Part shown: piece by piece, positions 1 to 8,467 of the stretch
How positions within the stretch are numbered: position 1 is the stretch's first letter
Layout: every line of letters begins with the position of its first letter
NCBI RefSeq assembly: GCF_001641125.1
Contig: NZ_LWLP01000002.1
Location: 124,001-188,000 of the forward strand
Source of the DNA: Arthrobacter sp. OY3WO11
GTDB taxonomy: Bacteria > Actinomycetota > Actinomycetes > Actinomycetales > Micrococcaceae
Direction: 5' to 3'
DNA: 64,000 nt
Position numbers and translations under genes: made by a program
Notes under the pieces: model-generated
Database searches by the model: none
Told to the model about the DNA's origin: nothing
The model's input: the letters and a program-made list of their open reading frames with translations, nothing else

Positions 1-76
1 AAGCAGCACGGACCTGTTCCGCCTGCTCCTCTGTGTAATAGGGCGTGAAGGCAGCAATCTTCTTTGGCTTCACCAT
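1..76 (-). CDS. N-terminal end of a hypothetical protein, cut by the window edge
   Basis: An open frame runs off the left edge. It would start at the ATG at 76 and reads about 25 residues (start MVKPKKIAAFTPYYTEEQ). It lies 15 bases after the stop of the next upstream minus-strand gene, so the two are probably co-transcribed. The segment is too short to assign a family. The start is uncertain, because a GTG a few codons further upstream is also possible. Confidence 0.45.
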   Translation of the reverse strand, partial: MVKPKKIAAFTPYYTEEQAEQVRAA

Positions 77-91
77 CACCGCACCCTTGGC

Positions 92-544
92 TTACTGCAC
101 CGCACGCAACACCCGTGGCCACGGGTGCAGGCTGTCCAAGTAACCCTTCCCCAATGACATGGAACCGTCCTCGCTGATGCAGACATCGGAGTGCTGATGG
201 CTACCGCCGGCATGCGCGATCGCGGCCAGCACCAAGTCCAAGTTCTCCCGATCCAGCCCCGACACGAAGTCACCAAGGGTGACCGGAACATCCTCGGCCA
301 GTGACGCGGCCAGCAGCAGGAAACGCCGCTCCCCACCAGAGAGCACACCAGCCTCCTTCGGGATGGAAGCGAAGTCAATCCACGCGCTCACCTGCCCGGG
401 CCCCTGCGGCTCGGCGCTCGTGTGAACCCAAGGATTGCCGGGGGCAGCAAACTTCCCACCGAAGCCCCGGATCAGCAACTCCGTGGCCGCCTCCATCGTG
501 TACATGCCCCTTGCCCAGGCGCGGAGGTCATCTGTGTGCGTCAT
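92..544 (-). CDS. hypothetical plasmid protein, 150 residues
   Basis: This is a 150-residue soluble protein with no signal peptide, no membrane segment and no motif I can name. It has a balanced composition and a normal high-GC third-position bias, which favours a real gene over the overlapping frames on the other strand. It belongs to a minus-strand series with the membrane protein, SSB and glutaredoxin genes to its right. Function unknown. Confidence 0.6.
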   Translation of the reverse strand: MTHTDDLRAWARGMYTMEAATELLIRGFGGKFAAPGNPWVHTSAEPQGPGQVSAWIDFASIPKEAGVLSGGERRFLLLAASLAEDVPVTLGDFVSGLDRENLDLVLAAIAHAGGSHQHSDVCISEDGSMSLGKGYLDSLHPWPRVLRAVQ

Positions 545-605
545 GGCTGTGTTTCCTTTGCTCGTGCTCGTCGTCGGAACATCGTTCTACCCCTCCTGGT
601 TGGAT

Positions 606-1361
606 CTAGGAGTGGAGGCGAAGGTCAAAAGCGATTGACTCCGCGTTCCACTCCGGACCTCGGGGATCAGATTTCGGATTCTGCAGGAAGTCCTCCAGCG
701 CCGTTTCAACGGGACCAAGGTTGTGGACGTACTGCGAGGGGATGAAGCCATTTATCCGGCCCATTGGAACGTCCACTGACTCATCGGAACCATGTCCTGT
801 TTGGGACAGGACTGCCCAAGAAAAGTCGCTGTCGGCATCCGGGTTCCGGTGGCAGACCAGTTTCGATGGCAGGGATCCGGCGACTTCGAAGCGTGCTGTG
901 CCGTGCTCCACGACCACACGCTCATGCTTGTTGCCGTCCAGTGAGTGCAGTGCTTCGGTGGCTGCCTCACGAGCCTCGGTCAGGCTGTCGACACCCTGAC
1001 CGTTCACAATCCATTTGGACTTCACTTCGGTCTTAGCGACCGCCAGCCGCCAAGCCACTCCGAATTGAGCGCCTGCGATGTATCCGCCCATCCACATAAG
1101 CCCTGGTTGCCCCAACACCATGCCCACGACAAGGAACGATGCAAGGAACAGGAAGTTCAGCCACCTCCAGGGCAGGCCAAAGCGGAAGACATAGGTGCTC
1201 AGAACCAACCCGGCAAGCAGAGGGCCGATGTCATTGGACACCCGGGAGTTTTTGCCAAACAGCATGAGCGCAACAGTTCCGACCAAGACAACCACCCCGA
1301 AGATGGAGTAGTACCAGATCTCATTCCGGGTTTTTCTCCCCGCCACAATGTTCCTTTTCAA
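606..1361 (-). CDS. hypothetical membrane protein, 251 residues
   Basis: The N-terminal half holds three or four hydrophobic helices (about residues 17-35, 44-62, 68-84 and 88-104). The C-terminal half is soluble and includes a stretch around residues 115-160 that resembles a small alpha/beta domain. The layout suggests a membrane anchor with a cytoplasmic tail. I do not recognise the family. It sits in the minus-strand maintenance cluster downstream of ssb, which is compatible with co-transcription but gives no function. Confidence 0.6.
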   Translation of the reverse strand: MKRNIVAGRKTRNEIWYYSIFGVVVLVGTVALMLFGKNSRVSNDIGPLLAGLVLSTYVFRFGLPWRWLNFLFLASFLVVGMVLGQPGLMWMGGYIAGAQFGVAWRLAVAKTEVKSKWIVNGQGVDSLTEAREAATEALHSLDGNKHERVVVEHGTARFEVAGSLPSKLVCHRNPDADSDFSWAVLSQTGHGSDESVDVPMGRINGFIPSQYVHNLGPVETALEDFLQNPKSDPRGPEWNAESIAFDLRLHS

Positions 1362-1423
1362 GGTTCCTATTTTCCGTGCTTATCGGGGCCAGCGTATCTG
1401 CTGACCCCGACAGGGTGTACTGC

Positions 1424-2341
1424 TTAGAACGGGGGTCCGGAGTCCGGGCCGTTGCCCCAGCCACTGCCGGCGTTGCTCGTCGCCGGGATGCCCCACGGGT
1501 CATCCTGCGGGGCTGACTGCGAGCCCTGGTCGCCGCTCCCCTGGCTGCCGAAACCCCCAGCAGCCTGTCCGCCCTGGTTGCTGCGCTGGGTGCGGTTGAC
1601 CTTGGCATTCGCGTACCGCAGGGACGGGCCGATCTCATCCACCTCGAGCTCGATCACGGTGCGCTTCTCGCCTTCCTTGGTTTCGTAGGAACGCGACTTC
1701 AGCCGGCCCGTGACGATGACGCGCATGCCCTTGGTCAGGGACTCGGCCACGTTCTCAGCAGCTTCCCGCCAGACACTGGCCCGGAGGAAAAGTGTCTCGC
1801 CGTCCTTCCACTCGTTGGACTGACGGTCGAAGGTCCTGGGCGTTGACGCGATCGTGAAGTTCGCCACCGCGGATCCCGACGGAGTGAATCTCAGCTCTGG
1901 ATCTGATGTCAGGTTTCCAATGACGGTAATGGTGGTTTCGCCGGCCATGATGGTTCCTTTTCCTCGTGTGCTGGTGATGTTGTCGGTGTCTGGCGTGGGT
2001 TCGTTCTGAATTTCGGTCTCACCCGGTTCGTCGTGGGTGAGGTCGTTGGGTTGGTACTGGTTCGCAGTGTTGGCGTCCCATAGACCGCCGTCCCCGACGG
2101 GGGCGCGGTTGATCGCTTCAAGGTAATGGTCGTCCCCTGCTTTGTCTGGGACGGGGTAGAAGCCCTCGTACAGGTCCTCATCGATGGGCTCCACAATGGC
2201 GGGTTCTACAACATAGGGATCCACAACGTCGGGGTTGAGCCTGCCGCTGGGGTTGACCTGCCGGAACAGGTCCACCTCCAAGGGGATCCGTGGGCTGAGG
2301 TTGAACCCGACGACCGGGCGCGGTCTCTCCACGGTGCTCAC
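1424..2341 (-). CDS. ssb: single-stranded DNA-binding protein with a 131-residue N-terminal extension
   Basis: The C-terminal 174 residues, from an internal ATG at 1948, are a standard bacterial SSB. They hold an OB-fold core (ITVIGNLTSDPELRFTPSG, then a VTGRLKSRSYETKEGEKR strand pair), a Gly/Gln/Ser-rich linker and an end DSGPPF that resembles the usual acidic partner-binding tip. SSB binds single strands during plasmid replication and transfer. The frame stays open upstream for 131 codons to a GTG at 2341 that overlaps the stop of the glutaredoxin gene (GTGA). That extension is acidic, proline-rich and unrelated to SSB. Two readings are possible: one fused 305-residue protein, or a separate product followed by internal initiation at 1948. 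Confidence 0.8.
   Translation of the reverse strand: MSTVERPRPVVGFNLSPRIPLEVDLFRQVNPSGRLNPDVVDPYVVEPAIVEPIDEDLYEGFYPVPDKAGDDHYLEAINRAPVGDGGLWDANTANQYQPNDLTHDEPGETEIQNEPTPDTDNITSTRGKGTIMAGETTITVIGNLTSDPELRFTPSGSAVANFTIASTPRTFDRQSNEWKDGETLFLRASVWREAAENVAESLTKGMRVIVTGRLKSRSYETKEGEKRTVIELEVDEIGPSLRYANAKVNRTQRSNQGGQAAGGFGSQGSGDQGSQSAPQDDPWGIPATSNAGSGWGNGPDSGPPF
1949..1966 (-). promoter_or_regulatory. ribosome binding site for internal SSB start
   Basis: On the minus strand the purine-rich run GAGGAAAAGGAACC lies just upstream of the ATG at 1948. Residues after this ATG match the conserved beginning of SSB proteins, so the site supports translation of a normal-length SSB from inside the longer open frame. 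Confidence 0.6.
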
Positions 2342-2604
2342 GCTGCCTTGTGAATCATGGCCGCTTGGACGAGCTTGTCGCGGCGCAGGCCGGACCAGTG
2401 GTCCTGGTCATCGGAGTTATTCACGACGACGGGCGCCTGGGAGTAGCCGAGTTCGGCGGTGATGTACTCCAGCGCTGCCGGGACTTCGGTGATGTCCACG
2501 GCCGTGTAGGTGATGCCCTTGGAGTCGAAGTAGTCCTTCGTCTTCTCGCAGTTGGGGCAGGCGGGCTTGGTGTAGACCGTGTAAGCGGTGAGTGAAGCAG
2601 TCAT
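2338..2604 (-). CDS. glutaredoxin / NrdH-like thiol oxidoreductase
   Basis: This 88-residue protein has a CPNC redox pair at residues 16-19 after a short beta strand (YTVYTKPACPNC) and the QAPVVV segment typical of the cis-proline loop of the glutaredoxin fold. The family reduces disulfides in the cytoplasm, and NrdH members serve ribonucleotide reductase. I chose the ATG at 2604; the open frame continues eight codons further to a TTG that looks less likely. Its stop overlaps the GTG of the SSB-extension frame, so translation is probably coupled. It is a common passenger of actinobacterial plasmids. Confidence 0.75.
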   Translation of the reverse strand: MTASLTAYTVYTKPACPNCEKTKDYFDSKGITYTAVDITEVPAALEYITAELGYSQAPVVVNNSDDQDHWSGLRRDKLVQAAMIHKAA

Positions 2605-2818
2605 TTTCAGCACCTGGTTTCGTATCAAATAAGTTTCGTTCGTCTGGCTGACTTGCTACCTCAATTCTACCAATCATTCAACTGAATGAATAGGGGTTTT
2701 GCCTCTGATTCTAGGGATTTTTTTGCAGAAAAGCAGTCGGGATTAGGTGCACAATTCTTGCCCGAGTTGAGCCCGCGACCCCGTCCGTTGTGCGCGCTGC
2801 CGTGGCAGCCAGTCCGGC

Positions 2819-3328
2819 TTAGTCCTCTCCTGCAAGCACGGCGCAGATGTCTGCCAGTATCTCGCCGTCCAGGGAGTACGCAGTGATCTTGTTGGTGTCG
2901 AGGTCGAGTGTGAAGGTCTGGTGTCCGGCGACACTGTAGGTCTGAGTCTCCGTTACGGGGCCTGCCGGTCCGATGTCGCCGGGGTAGAACCCGATAAAGT
3001 ACCGGCCATCGACCGTGAAGTGGAGATCGTTGGTCGCCTCGTCGTACGTCGTGACCAAAGCGTATCGGGACCGTTGTGTGAACGTGTGGTCGAACTCTGC
3101 AGTGGTCCAAATGCCGGTGCCAACGTTGTGCTCCCAGAATCGGTCGCCGGGCAGAATCTTGTCCGAGCCCTTTACCGTGATACTCCCATATACAGTGAAG
3201 TCCGGGCAGAATTCGCCCGCCGGATACTCCACTTCAAATTCATCGGCATTGGCACTTGAAACAGGTCCTAGTAGTCCGAGCGACAAGATCGATGCCGAGG
3301 CGATGGCGCGGCGTAGCAGAACGGACAT
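2819..3328 (-). CDS. secreted hypothetical protein
   Basis: This 169-residue protein starts with a clear Sec signal peptide (MSVLLRRAIASASILSLGLL, then an Ala-rich SANA cleavage region near residue 30). The mature part is rich in aromatic residues, Thr and Asp and looks all-beta. I chose the ATG at 3328 because TTGGAGG stands 7-8 bases before it and a signal peptide follows at once; the frame is open much further upstream without such signs. No family recognised. The product is probably exported to the cell surface or medium. Confidence 0.65.
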   Translation of the reverse strand: MSVLLRRAIASASILSLGLLGPVSSANADEFEVEYPAGEFCPDFTVYGSITVKGSDKILPGDRFWEHNVGTGIWTTAEFDHTFTQRSRYALVTTYDEATNDLHFTVDGRYFIGFYPGDIGPAGPVTETQTYSVAGHQTFTLDLDTNKITAYSLDGEILADICAVLAGED

Positions 3329-3851
3329 GGCGGCCTCCAATGGCTTGGTGATGGGCACGCTACGCCCAGGCGTCAGCGGCCACAAGGGGTAGTGCCAAGG
3401 CCGTGAACCCGCTGTCAGATGCAGCGGGAACTGATGGTGAGTCCCGCCGCCGGCGACTGTGGTCATCCCCGCAGGTTCGCCAGGTCCGCAGCCCCCATGT
3501 GCCTGAAAAGCCGCTCCGGACCGGGGTGAGATGCCCAGCAAACGTGCACTCGCCCATTGAGTTGGTGTCGTCCCTGCTGAAAGAAGCACAACCCCGGAGG
3601 ATGGCGCGTCGGGGGCGTTGGGATTGGACCATGGGAGACCTGGCCCGGGATTGGCACGGCAGTATTGCGGCGTGGCTGCTTGAAAGGTAAGCATGCTTTC
3701 TATTAGTTTTGTTGCAGCTTCTCCGCCTGGCCCCCATCAGGCGGAGTGGTTGTCAGGGAGGCCCCGCCAGTGCTCGTGCTGCGGGGCTTTTCGCTGTCTG
3801 CGCTGTGCGCGGCAGTTGTCAGTTAGTCCGGAACGGCAGAGGGAGTATGCA
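3329..3851. other. intergenic region with two hairpins
   Basis: This stretch lies between two divergent genes, so promoters for both are expected here. No convincing gene is seen. Two hairpins stand near its right end: CTCCGCCTG/CAGGCGGAG at 3721-3746, and GCCCCGC/GCGGGGC followed by TTTT near 3762-3794. The second has the form of a terminator or attenuator ahead of the DUF2188-like gene. Confidence 0.5.
3762..3794 (+). terminator. possible terminator or attenuator hairpin
   Basis: GCCCCGC and GCGGGGC pair around a loop of about 13 bases, and TTTT follows directly. It lies about 60 bases before the start of the DUF2188-like gene, so it could attenuate that gene or end a transcript coming from the left. 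Confidence 0.45.
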
Positions 3852-4079
3852 ATGGCTCAGGGTGACATTGAGACGTACTACGAGGACGGCCAATGGAAGA
3901 ACAAGCGCAAGGGTACTGACCGCGCGTTCGGTGCCGGCTACAGCACCAAGGCAGAAGCGGAAGCTGCAGGCCGGGAAGCTGCCCAGGCGGACAAGGTCGA
4001 GCACGTGATCAAGAACCAGGACGGCCAGATCGGTTCCAAGAACAGTTACGGTAACGATCCCCGGAATGTTCCGGGCTGA
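3852..4079 (+). CDS. DUF2188-like small protein
   Basis: This 75-residue protein (start MAQGDIETYYEDGQWKNKRK) has the repeated short strand / Ala-rich helix pattern of the DUF2188 family. It includes the segment that begins YSTKAEAEAAGREAA and a Gly/Asn-rich tail. The family's function is unknown; members are common in actinobacteria and on plasmids. The ATG at 3852 is preceded by GCAGAGGGAG. The frame is open upstream to 3693, but that part looks non-coding. A strong terminator follows within 45 bases, so it is probably a single-gene transcript. Confidence 0.75.
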   Translation: MAQGDIETYYEDGQWKNKRKGTDRAFGAGYSTKAEAEAAGREAAQADKVEHVIKNQDGQIGSKNSYGNDPRNVPG

Positions 4080-4122
4080 TTGATTAGCTACACCCTTGGC
4101 ACTCAGTTGTCCTGGGGACACA

Positions 4123-4154
4123 AGAAGGGCCGGCTCATAAGAGCCGGCCCTTCT
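4123..4154 (+). terminator. strong rho-independent-type hairpin
   Basis: A perfect 14-bp inverted repeat (AGAAGGGCCGGCTC, loop ATAA) lies 43 bases after the stop of the DUF2188-like gene. It lacks a long T run, so it may work in both directions. Confidence 0.8.
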
Positions 4155-4426
4155 GCGTTCTCCTCGGCAATGGAAATCTACGGATTCAGCCCTAGCTAAA
4201 TGTTGTCGGTGATGCCTGCAGCTGCCATGTGGACGTCGTTGTCGCTGGGTAGCGCGGCACCTGGTCATGCGTGTGGTGGGTGCGTTGATCGGCGGTCCGC
4301 CGCTGGTGATTGGTTGCTGTGGTTCGCCCTGGGCGGCGGACCGCCCGACTTCTGGAAGGTTCCCGGCCCTTTGGTGGTGAGTGGGCGGGGGTCTTGCCGG
4401 GCGGGGTTTCCGCCCGGCAAGGGTGT

Positions 4427-4843
4427 TTATGCGGCGGCGGCGTCGTCCTCGGCTGGCTTCTGGCCGTCGAGGATGATGCTCTCGACTTCGCTGGGGGTGT
4501 ATCCCCACGTGACCAGCTGGTTCAGGTAGTCCCGGTGCGTTTGGCTTGGGGACCGCCACGAGTCCTTGGCGATGGTCTTCTCATACCCTGCGCAGACCAG
4601 CGCTATCAATGAGAACTCGGGCCGTGCCTCGGTTTTGGCGACGTGGTCCCGGAGCGGGTTCCATCCCCACCGGTTGGATTCTTCGACCTTGGCACCGACC
4701 ATTTCAGCGGCGACCTCCCCGTCGTAGCCGCTGGCGGTTTCGGAGTGGTGGGTGATGGCATGGACGGTGAAGTACTGCCAGCCCTTGGGTGCCTGCTTGC
4801 GGGCCAGCAGGGTTTTGACGAACTCGCGGCGGACCTTGGTCGC
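4427..4843 (-). pseudogene. 3' fragment of a split parB-type partition gene
   Basis: In the minus-strand frame this encodes 138 residues that begin ATKVRREFVKTLLARK and end in an Asp/Ala-rich tail. They have no start codon of their own in context. The 5' part of the gene is at 12148-13089. Joining base 4843 to base 12148 gives one uninterrupted 452-codon frame (…NNKAMES|ATKVRREF…). The sequence between is the recombinase element at 4844-12147. A shorter frame with an ATG at 4702 (91 residues) could still be translated but would lack the junction region. Confidence 0.8.
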
Positions 4844-4952
4844 TTCTCTGCACTTTGCAAGTGCAATGGCTGGCAGAACTTAACATGCCTGGTCACCGGC
4901 GAGGGGCCGCCGGTCCGCGCCGGTAGCGCGAGCACCGTTTCGCGCCGGTTCT

Positions 4953-7190
4953 TTATTCGAAGCGCGTCGCGGCTATTGCGGTATTCGCGCGGATAAGGCT
5001 GAATGTCGCGGTGACCGCTCCGAGGGCCAGGAGCAGGCTGAGGCCCAGGGCTGTGAAGTAGTCGGGCGCCGGCCAGGTCATCCGATAGGTGTCGTTGATG
5101 CCTGTGACCATCAGCCAGGCTACGAGGAATCCGAGGCCGACCGAGAGCAGCAGCACGGTCAGGAGCGGGACGGCTGCTTCACGGGTGATGATCCGGCGCA
5201 GGACGGAGACCGGCATTCCCATCAGTCGCATCAGGCCGAGAACTCTCTTCCGGTCCAGGACGGCGGAGGCCGTGGCGACGGCCAGGGATAGGCCGGCGAT
5301 TGCGATCGCGACGAACATGCCGAGGTAGGAGAGCACGGCCAGGCCCTGAATCAGGCGGGTAGGTGATTGCAGTCCTGTGTCCATGGGGGAGGTGGTGGCG
5401 GGATGCGCAGTGACGCCTGAACTATTCAAGAGGGTCCGGGCGCGATCCATGGCCTCGGGGGTCCCGTCCGTGCCGAGCACAATCACCACCGGTACCATTC
5501 CGTCCAGGTTGGCGGCGGGCACCGGGGTCAGTGCTCGTGGCTGCGTTGTCCAGAAGTAGAGGAACGACGTATCAACCGTGACGATCTCTGTTGCTGGAAT
5601 ATCCTGGAAACCCAGGGCGGGTGCATCCGCGGCACGAAGGTAGATTTCAGGGCTGGCGTCCCTGTCGGAGAGGGCTGCCGGGCCGTAACCGACGGTGGCG
5701 CTCCGAATTCCGCGCATTTCCTTAGCATGGCGGACGGCCTCGGACATCTGGGCCGGAGTGTGTCCGGCGTCCACAGTGGCGTGGAGGCTGGTGGGCTGGA
5801 GCAGACCGGGCGTGGTTGGAGGTGCCTCAGTGGATTCAATGATGCTGGATGCTCCGGCGAAGACGGAGACGACGAACACGGCGACGACCAGGCCGGAGAC
5901 GGAGCGGAAGGCCGCCACCGGGTTTCTTTGGATCCGGCTCGCGGCAATGACTGCCGCCGCGCTGCGCGCCTGACGCAGCCCTAGCCGGCTCACCAGGCGG
6001 GTCAGCCAGGGGCCCACGACCACGATGCCCACCAGGATCAGCGCGAAGCCGCCGATGAGCAGCGGCATTTCGAGCAACGGTGAGCGCAGGTGCGGGGTGC
6101 GGGTGACGGCGATGGCGGTAGTCATGGAGGCCAGTCCTGCCAGCAAGGGAACGCTCCGCCACATGGTGGGTGTTTTTTCGTGAACCGCCCTCGTCACGCC
6201 CAGGGGGCCAATGCCGGCACGTGCCGTGCGCCGCGCGGCCACGAGCGCCGAGGCCGCGACCACCACGGCGACGACGGCGGCGGCCGCCGCCCAGCCGGTG
6301 GTCAGGTCGGCGGCGAACATCCGGGTGCCGTTGACCGGGATCTGCGCGACAGCCGGCCTCAGCAGGAGGGCCAGCCCGACGCCCAGCACTGCCCCGATCA
6401 GACTGGGAACAGCGGTTTCGGCGGCGGCGATCCGGGAGACAACCTGTGGGGATGCGCCAATGAGGCGCAGCGTCGCGAAGCGTTCCCGGCTCTGGGCAGC
6501 CCCCAGGCCGGTGACAATGCTGATCAGCAGCAGTACCGGGAAGAACACCGCGATGGCCCCGATGGACAGCACCGTGTTGTAGGGGGCCGCGCTGCCCCCG
6601 TAAGGGTTGGTCGTGAAGTCTGACACCAGGGCTGCTCCCCCGCTCTGCCGGAGTTCGGCCTCCGTCGCTCCCGTGACAACAATCAGCGAATCAGGTCCGG
6701 GCAACGCGGCGTCGTCAATCGTGCCGGCAAACGTCCCGAAACGGTCGCCCAGCTCATCCCGCGGCGTTGACTCGATCAGACGCTGCAGCGCCGGGGATGC
6801 ATAGTACTGGCCCGGTTCCGGAGGGGTGCCGATTCCGGGGATCTTGACGGTCGTCGAGGCTAGGGCTGCGAAATCGCGGCGGCTAATCAGTTGGTCGCGG
6901 AAGACCTCCGCCGGGTTGGTCTCCATGAGCGCAGTGTCCGAGCCCAGCGGCACCGGCGTTGCCGGTCCCGAACCGGACGGATCGCCGGCGGCCCTCGGAA
7001 CGGACACCGATGGGCTGCCGGTTTCGCGCAGCCACGCACCGCGGTCATCACGTGCGCTCAGGCCGTTGGCGCCGCCCCACAGCAGCAACAACAGGCACAC
7101 CCCGACGGCAACCCCACCGGCAATGCCGGCGAGCCTGCCGTAGGCGGACCGGCTGCCGACGACTGCCAGTTTGAGCAACCCGGGATTCAC
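4953..7190 (-). CDS. FtsX-like ABC transporter permease
   Basis: This 745-residue membrane protein has the MacB/FtsX duplicated layout: an N-terminal helix at residues 20-40, a large extracytoplasmic domain, three helices (about 205-320), helices near 345-395 and 430-450, a second external domain, and three final helices (about 625-735). It would form the channel of an exporter powered by the adjacent ATPase, probably for a peptide, lipid or antimicrobial. Its GTG start at 7190 overlaps the ATPase stop (GTGA). It is the last cargo gene of the recombinase element. Confidence 0.85.
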   Translation of the reverse strand: MNPGLLKLAVVGSRSAYGRLAGIAGGVAVGVCLLLLLWGGANGLSARDDRGAWLRETGSPSVSVPRAAGDPSGSGPATPVPLGSDTALMETNPAEVFRDQLISRRDFAALASTTVKIPGIGTPPEPGQYYASPALQRLIESTPRDELGDRFGTFAGTIDDAALPGPDSLIVVTGATEAELRQSGGAALVSDFTTNPYGGSAAPYNTVLSIGAIAVFFPVLLLISIVTGLGAAQSRERFATLRLIGASPQVVSRIAAAETAVPSLIGAVLGVGLALLLRPAVAQIPVNGTRMFAADLTTGWAAAAAVVAVVVAASALVAARRTARAGIGPLGVTRAVHEKTPTMWRSVPLLAGLASMTTAIAVTRTPHLRSPLLEMPLLIGGFALILVGIVVVGPWLTRLVSRLGLRQARSAAAVIAASRIQRNPVAAFRSVSGLVVAVFVVSVFAGASSIIESTEAPPTTPGLLQPTSLHATVDAGHTPAQMSEAVRHAKEMRGIRSATVGYGPAALSDRDASPEIYLRAADAPALGFQDIPATEIVTVDTSFLYFWTTQPRALTPVPAANLDGMVPVVIVLGTDGTPEAMDRARTLLNSSGVTAHPATTSPMDTGLQSPTRLIQGLAVLSYLGMFVAIAIAGLSLAVATASAVLDRKRVLGLMRLMGMPVSVLRRIITREAAVPLLTVLLLSVGLGFLVAWLMVTGINDTYRMTWPAPDYFTALGLSLLLALGAVTATFSLIRANTAIAATRFE

Positions 7191-7900
7191 GCGGACACCC
7201 GGTAGCCGGCACCGATGGCGCCGTCGCGAACGATGACTTCCCGGTCCGCATACGCGGCGGTGCGCGCATCATGGGTGATCATCACCACCGTCGTGCCCGC
7301 TTCGCGGACAAGCTCAAGCATCAGCGTCAGCACGTTCTCTGACGCGAGGGAATCCAAAGAACCCGTCGGCTCGTCGGCGAACAACACGGCAGGGGACGTC
7401 ACCAGCGCACGGGCAACGGCGACGCGCTGGGCCTGACCTCCGGACAGTTCACCGGGCAGCTTGGCACCCATCCCGTCCAGACCGAGGCGGTCCAACAGAT
7501 CCGTGGACCGGCGCAGCGCTTCCGGCCGCCTAGTCCCGGCCAGGAGCAGCGGGATGCTGACGTTATCCACCGCCGTCAGCTCCGGCAGCAGCTGGCCGAA
7601 CTGAAAGACGAACCCGAAATCGGTCAGCCTCAGCCGGGCCCGTTTCGGCTCTCCCAGGGCACTGATCTCCAGCGGGGCCCGCCCGGCGGGACAGTGGGTC
7701 ACCGAACCGCCGTCGGGGACAAGCACCCCGGCCAGACAGTGCAGCAACGTCGACTTGCCCGATCCGGATGGACCCATGACAGCTAATACTTCCCCTGGGT
7801 GGACGTCGAGGTCGACACCCCGCAATGCCTCGGTCTGCCCGAAGGAGTGGTGCAGGCCGCGGGCACTGAGGATGGGTGCAGTGGTGTCATGGTTGCTCAT
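7187..7900 (-). CDS. ABC transporter ATP-binding protein (MacB/LolD type)
   Basis: This 237-residue ATPase shows Walker A GPSGSGKS at residues 43-50, the signature LSGGQAQRVAVARAL and Walker B VLFADEPTGSLD, with a switch His in MITHDAR. It would energise the FtsX-like permease encoded next to it. I chose the ATG at 7900, which overlaps the PadR stop (ATGA); the frame continues upstream inside padR but that is a shadow. The padR-ATPase-permease order is typical of ligand-responsive exporters for antibiotics or antimicrobial peptides; the substrate is unknown. Confidence 0.9.
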   Translation of the reverse strand: MSNHDTTAPILSARGLHHSFGQTEALRGVDLDVHPGEVLAVMGPSGSGKSTLLHCLAGVLVPDGGSVTHCPAGRAPLEISALGEPKRARLRLTDFGFVFQFGQLLPELTAVDNVSIPLLLAGTRRPEALRRSTDLLDRLGLDGMGAKLPGELSGGQAQRVAVARALVTSPAVLFADEPTGSLDSLASENVLTLMLELVREAGTTVVMITHDARTAAYADREVIVRDGAIGAGYRVSA

Positions 7901-8424
7901 GCGCTCTGGAGCTCCTTCTTGAGTCGGGTCAGGCGGGCGCTGGTGAGGTCGATCCAGCGCAGGTCGGCTTCGATGTGGAACAGGCCGTGGTCGCACATCA
8001 GGACCCGCAGCAGGTCGGCATCCTTCTTCAGCCGGGTCAGCTCCCGCATCCTGGCCATGTGTTCCCCGCGCTGCACATCGAGCAGCCGGTCGGCGTCGTC
8101 ATCGAGCAACAAGGCGATCACCGTCTTGGCAAAGAGCTCGCTTTGCAGGGACTCCGAGGGAACGTCGGGAGTGAATAGCCACTCGCGCACCCTGTCCTGG
8201 CCGGCGACGGTGATCTCATATTTTTTGCGGTCCGGACCGCCGCCGGTCTCCTCGCCCAGGGCCCGGATCAGCTCGTCGCGGACCATGCGGGCCAGGGTGG
8301 AATACACCTGCCCAAAGGCCAAAGCCTTCCCGGCTCCGAAGTAGCGGTCATAAGAGTGCTTGAGGTCGTAGCCATAGCTCGGCTCGCGGCTCAGGAGGCC
8401 CAGCAGGGTGAGGGAGTTGTTCAC
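7897..8424 (-). CDS. PadR-family transcriptional regulator
   Basis: This 175-residue protein has the PadR winged helix at its start (LLGLLSREPSYGYDLKHSYD, then AFGQVYSTLARMVRDELI and the wing KKYEITVAGQDRVREWL). A C-terminal helical dimerisation region follows. PadR proteins repress nearby efflux genes and release DNA on binding a small ligand. It is the first gene of a coupled padR-ATPase-permease operon, and a palindromic operator candidate lies 9 bases before its start, so autoregulation is likely. Confidence 0.9.
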   Translation of the reverse strand: MNNSLTLLGLLSREPSYGYDLKHSYDRYFGAGKALAFGQVYSTLARMVRDELIRALGEETGGGPDRKKYEITVAGQDRVREWLFTPDVPSESLQSELFAKTVIALLLDDDADRLLDVQRGEHMARMRELTRLKKDADLLRVLMCDHGLFHIEADLRWIDLTSARLTRLKKELQSA

Positions 8425-8432
8425 ACCTCTAG

Positions 8433-8451
8433 CTATACACTCAGTTTATAG
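8433..8451. promoter_or_regulatory. candidate PadR operator
   Basis: CTATA-N9-TATAG is an imperfect 19-base palindrome directly upstream of the padR start. It has the spacing and AT-rich arms typical of PadR operators and stands out in GC-rich surroundings. It lies in the 43-base gap between the recombinase stop and padR. Confidence 0.55.
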
Positions 8452-8467
8452 TTTCCGCCAGTTCGAC

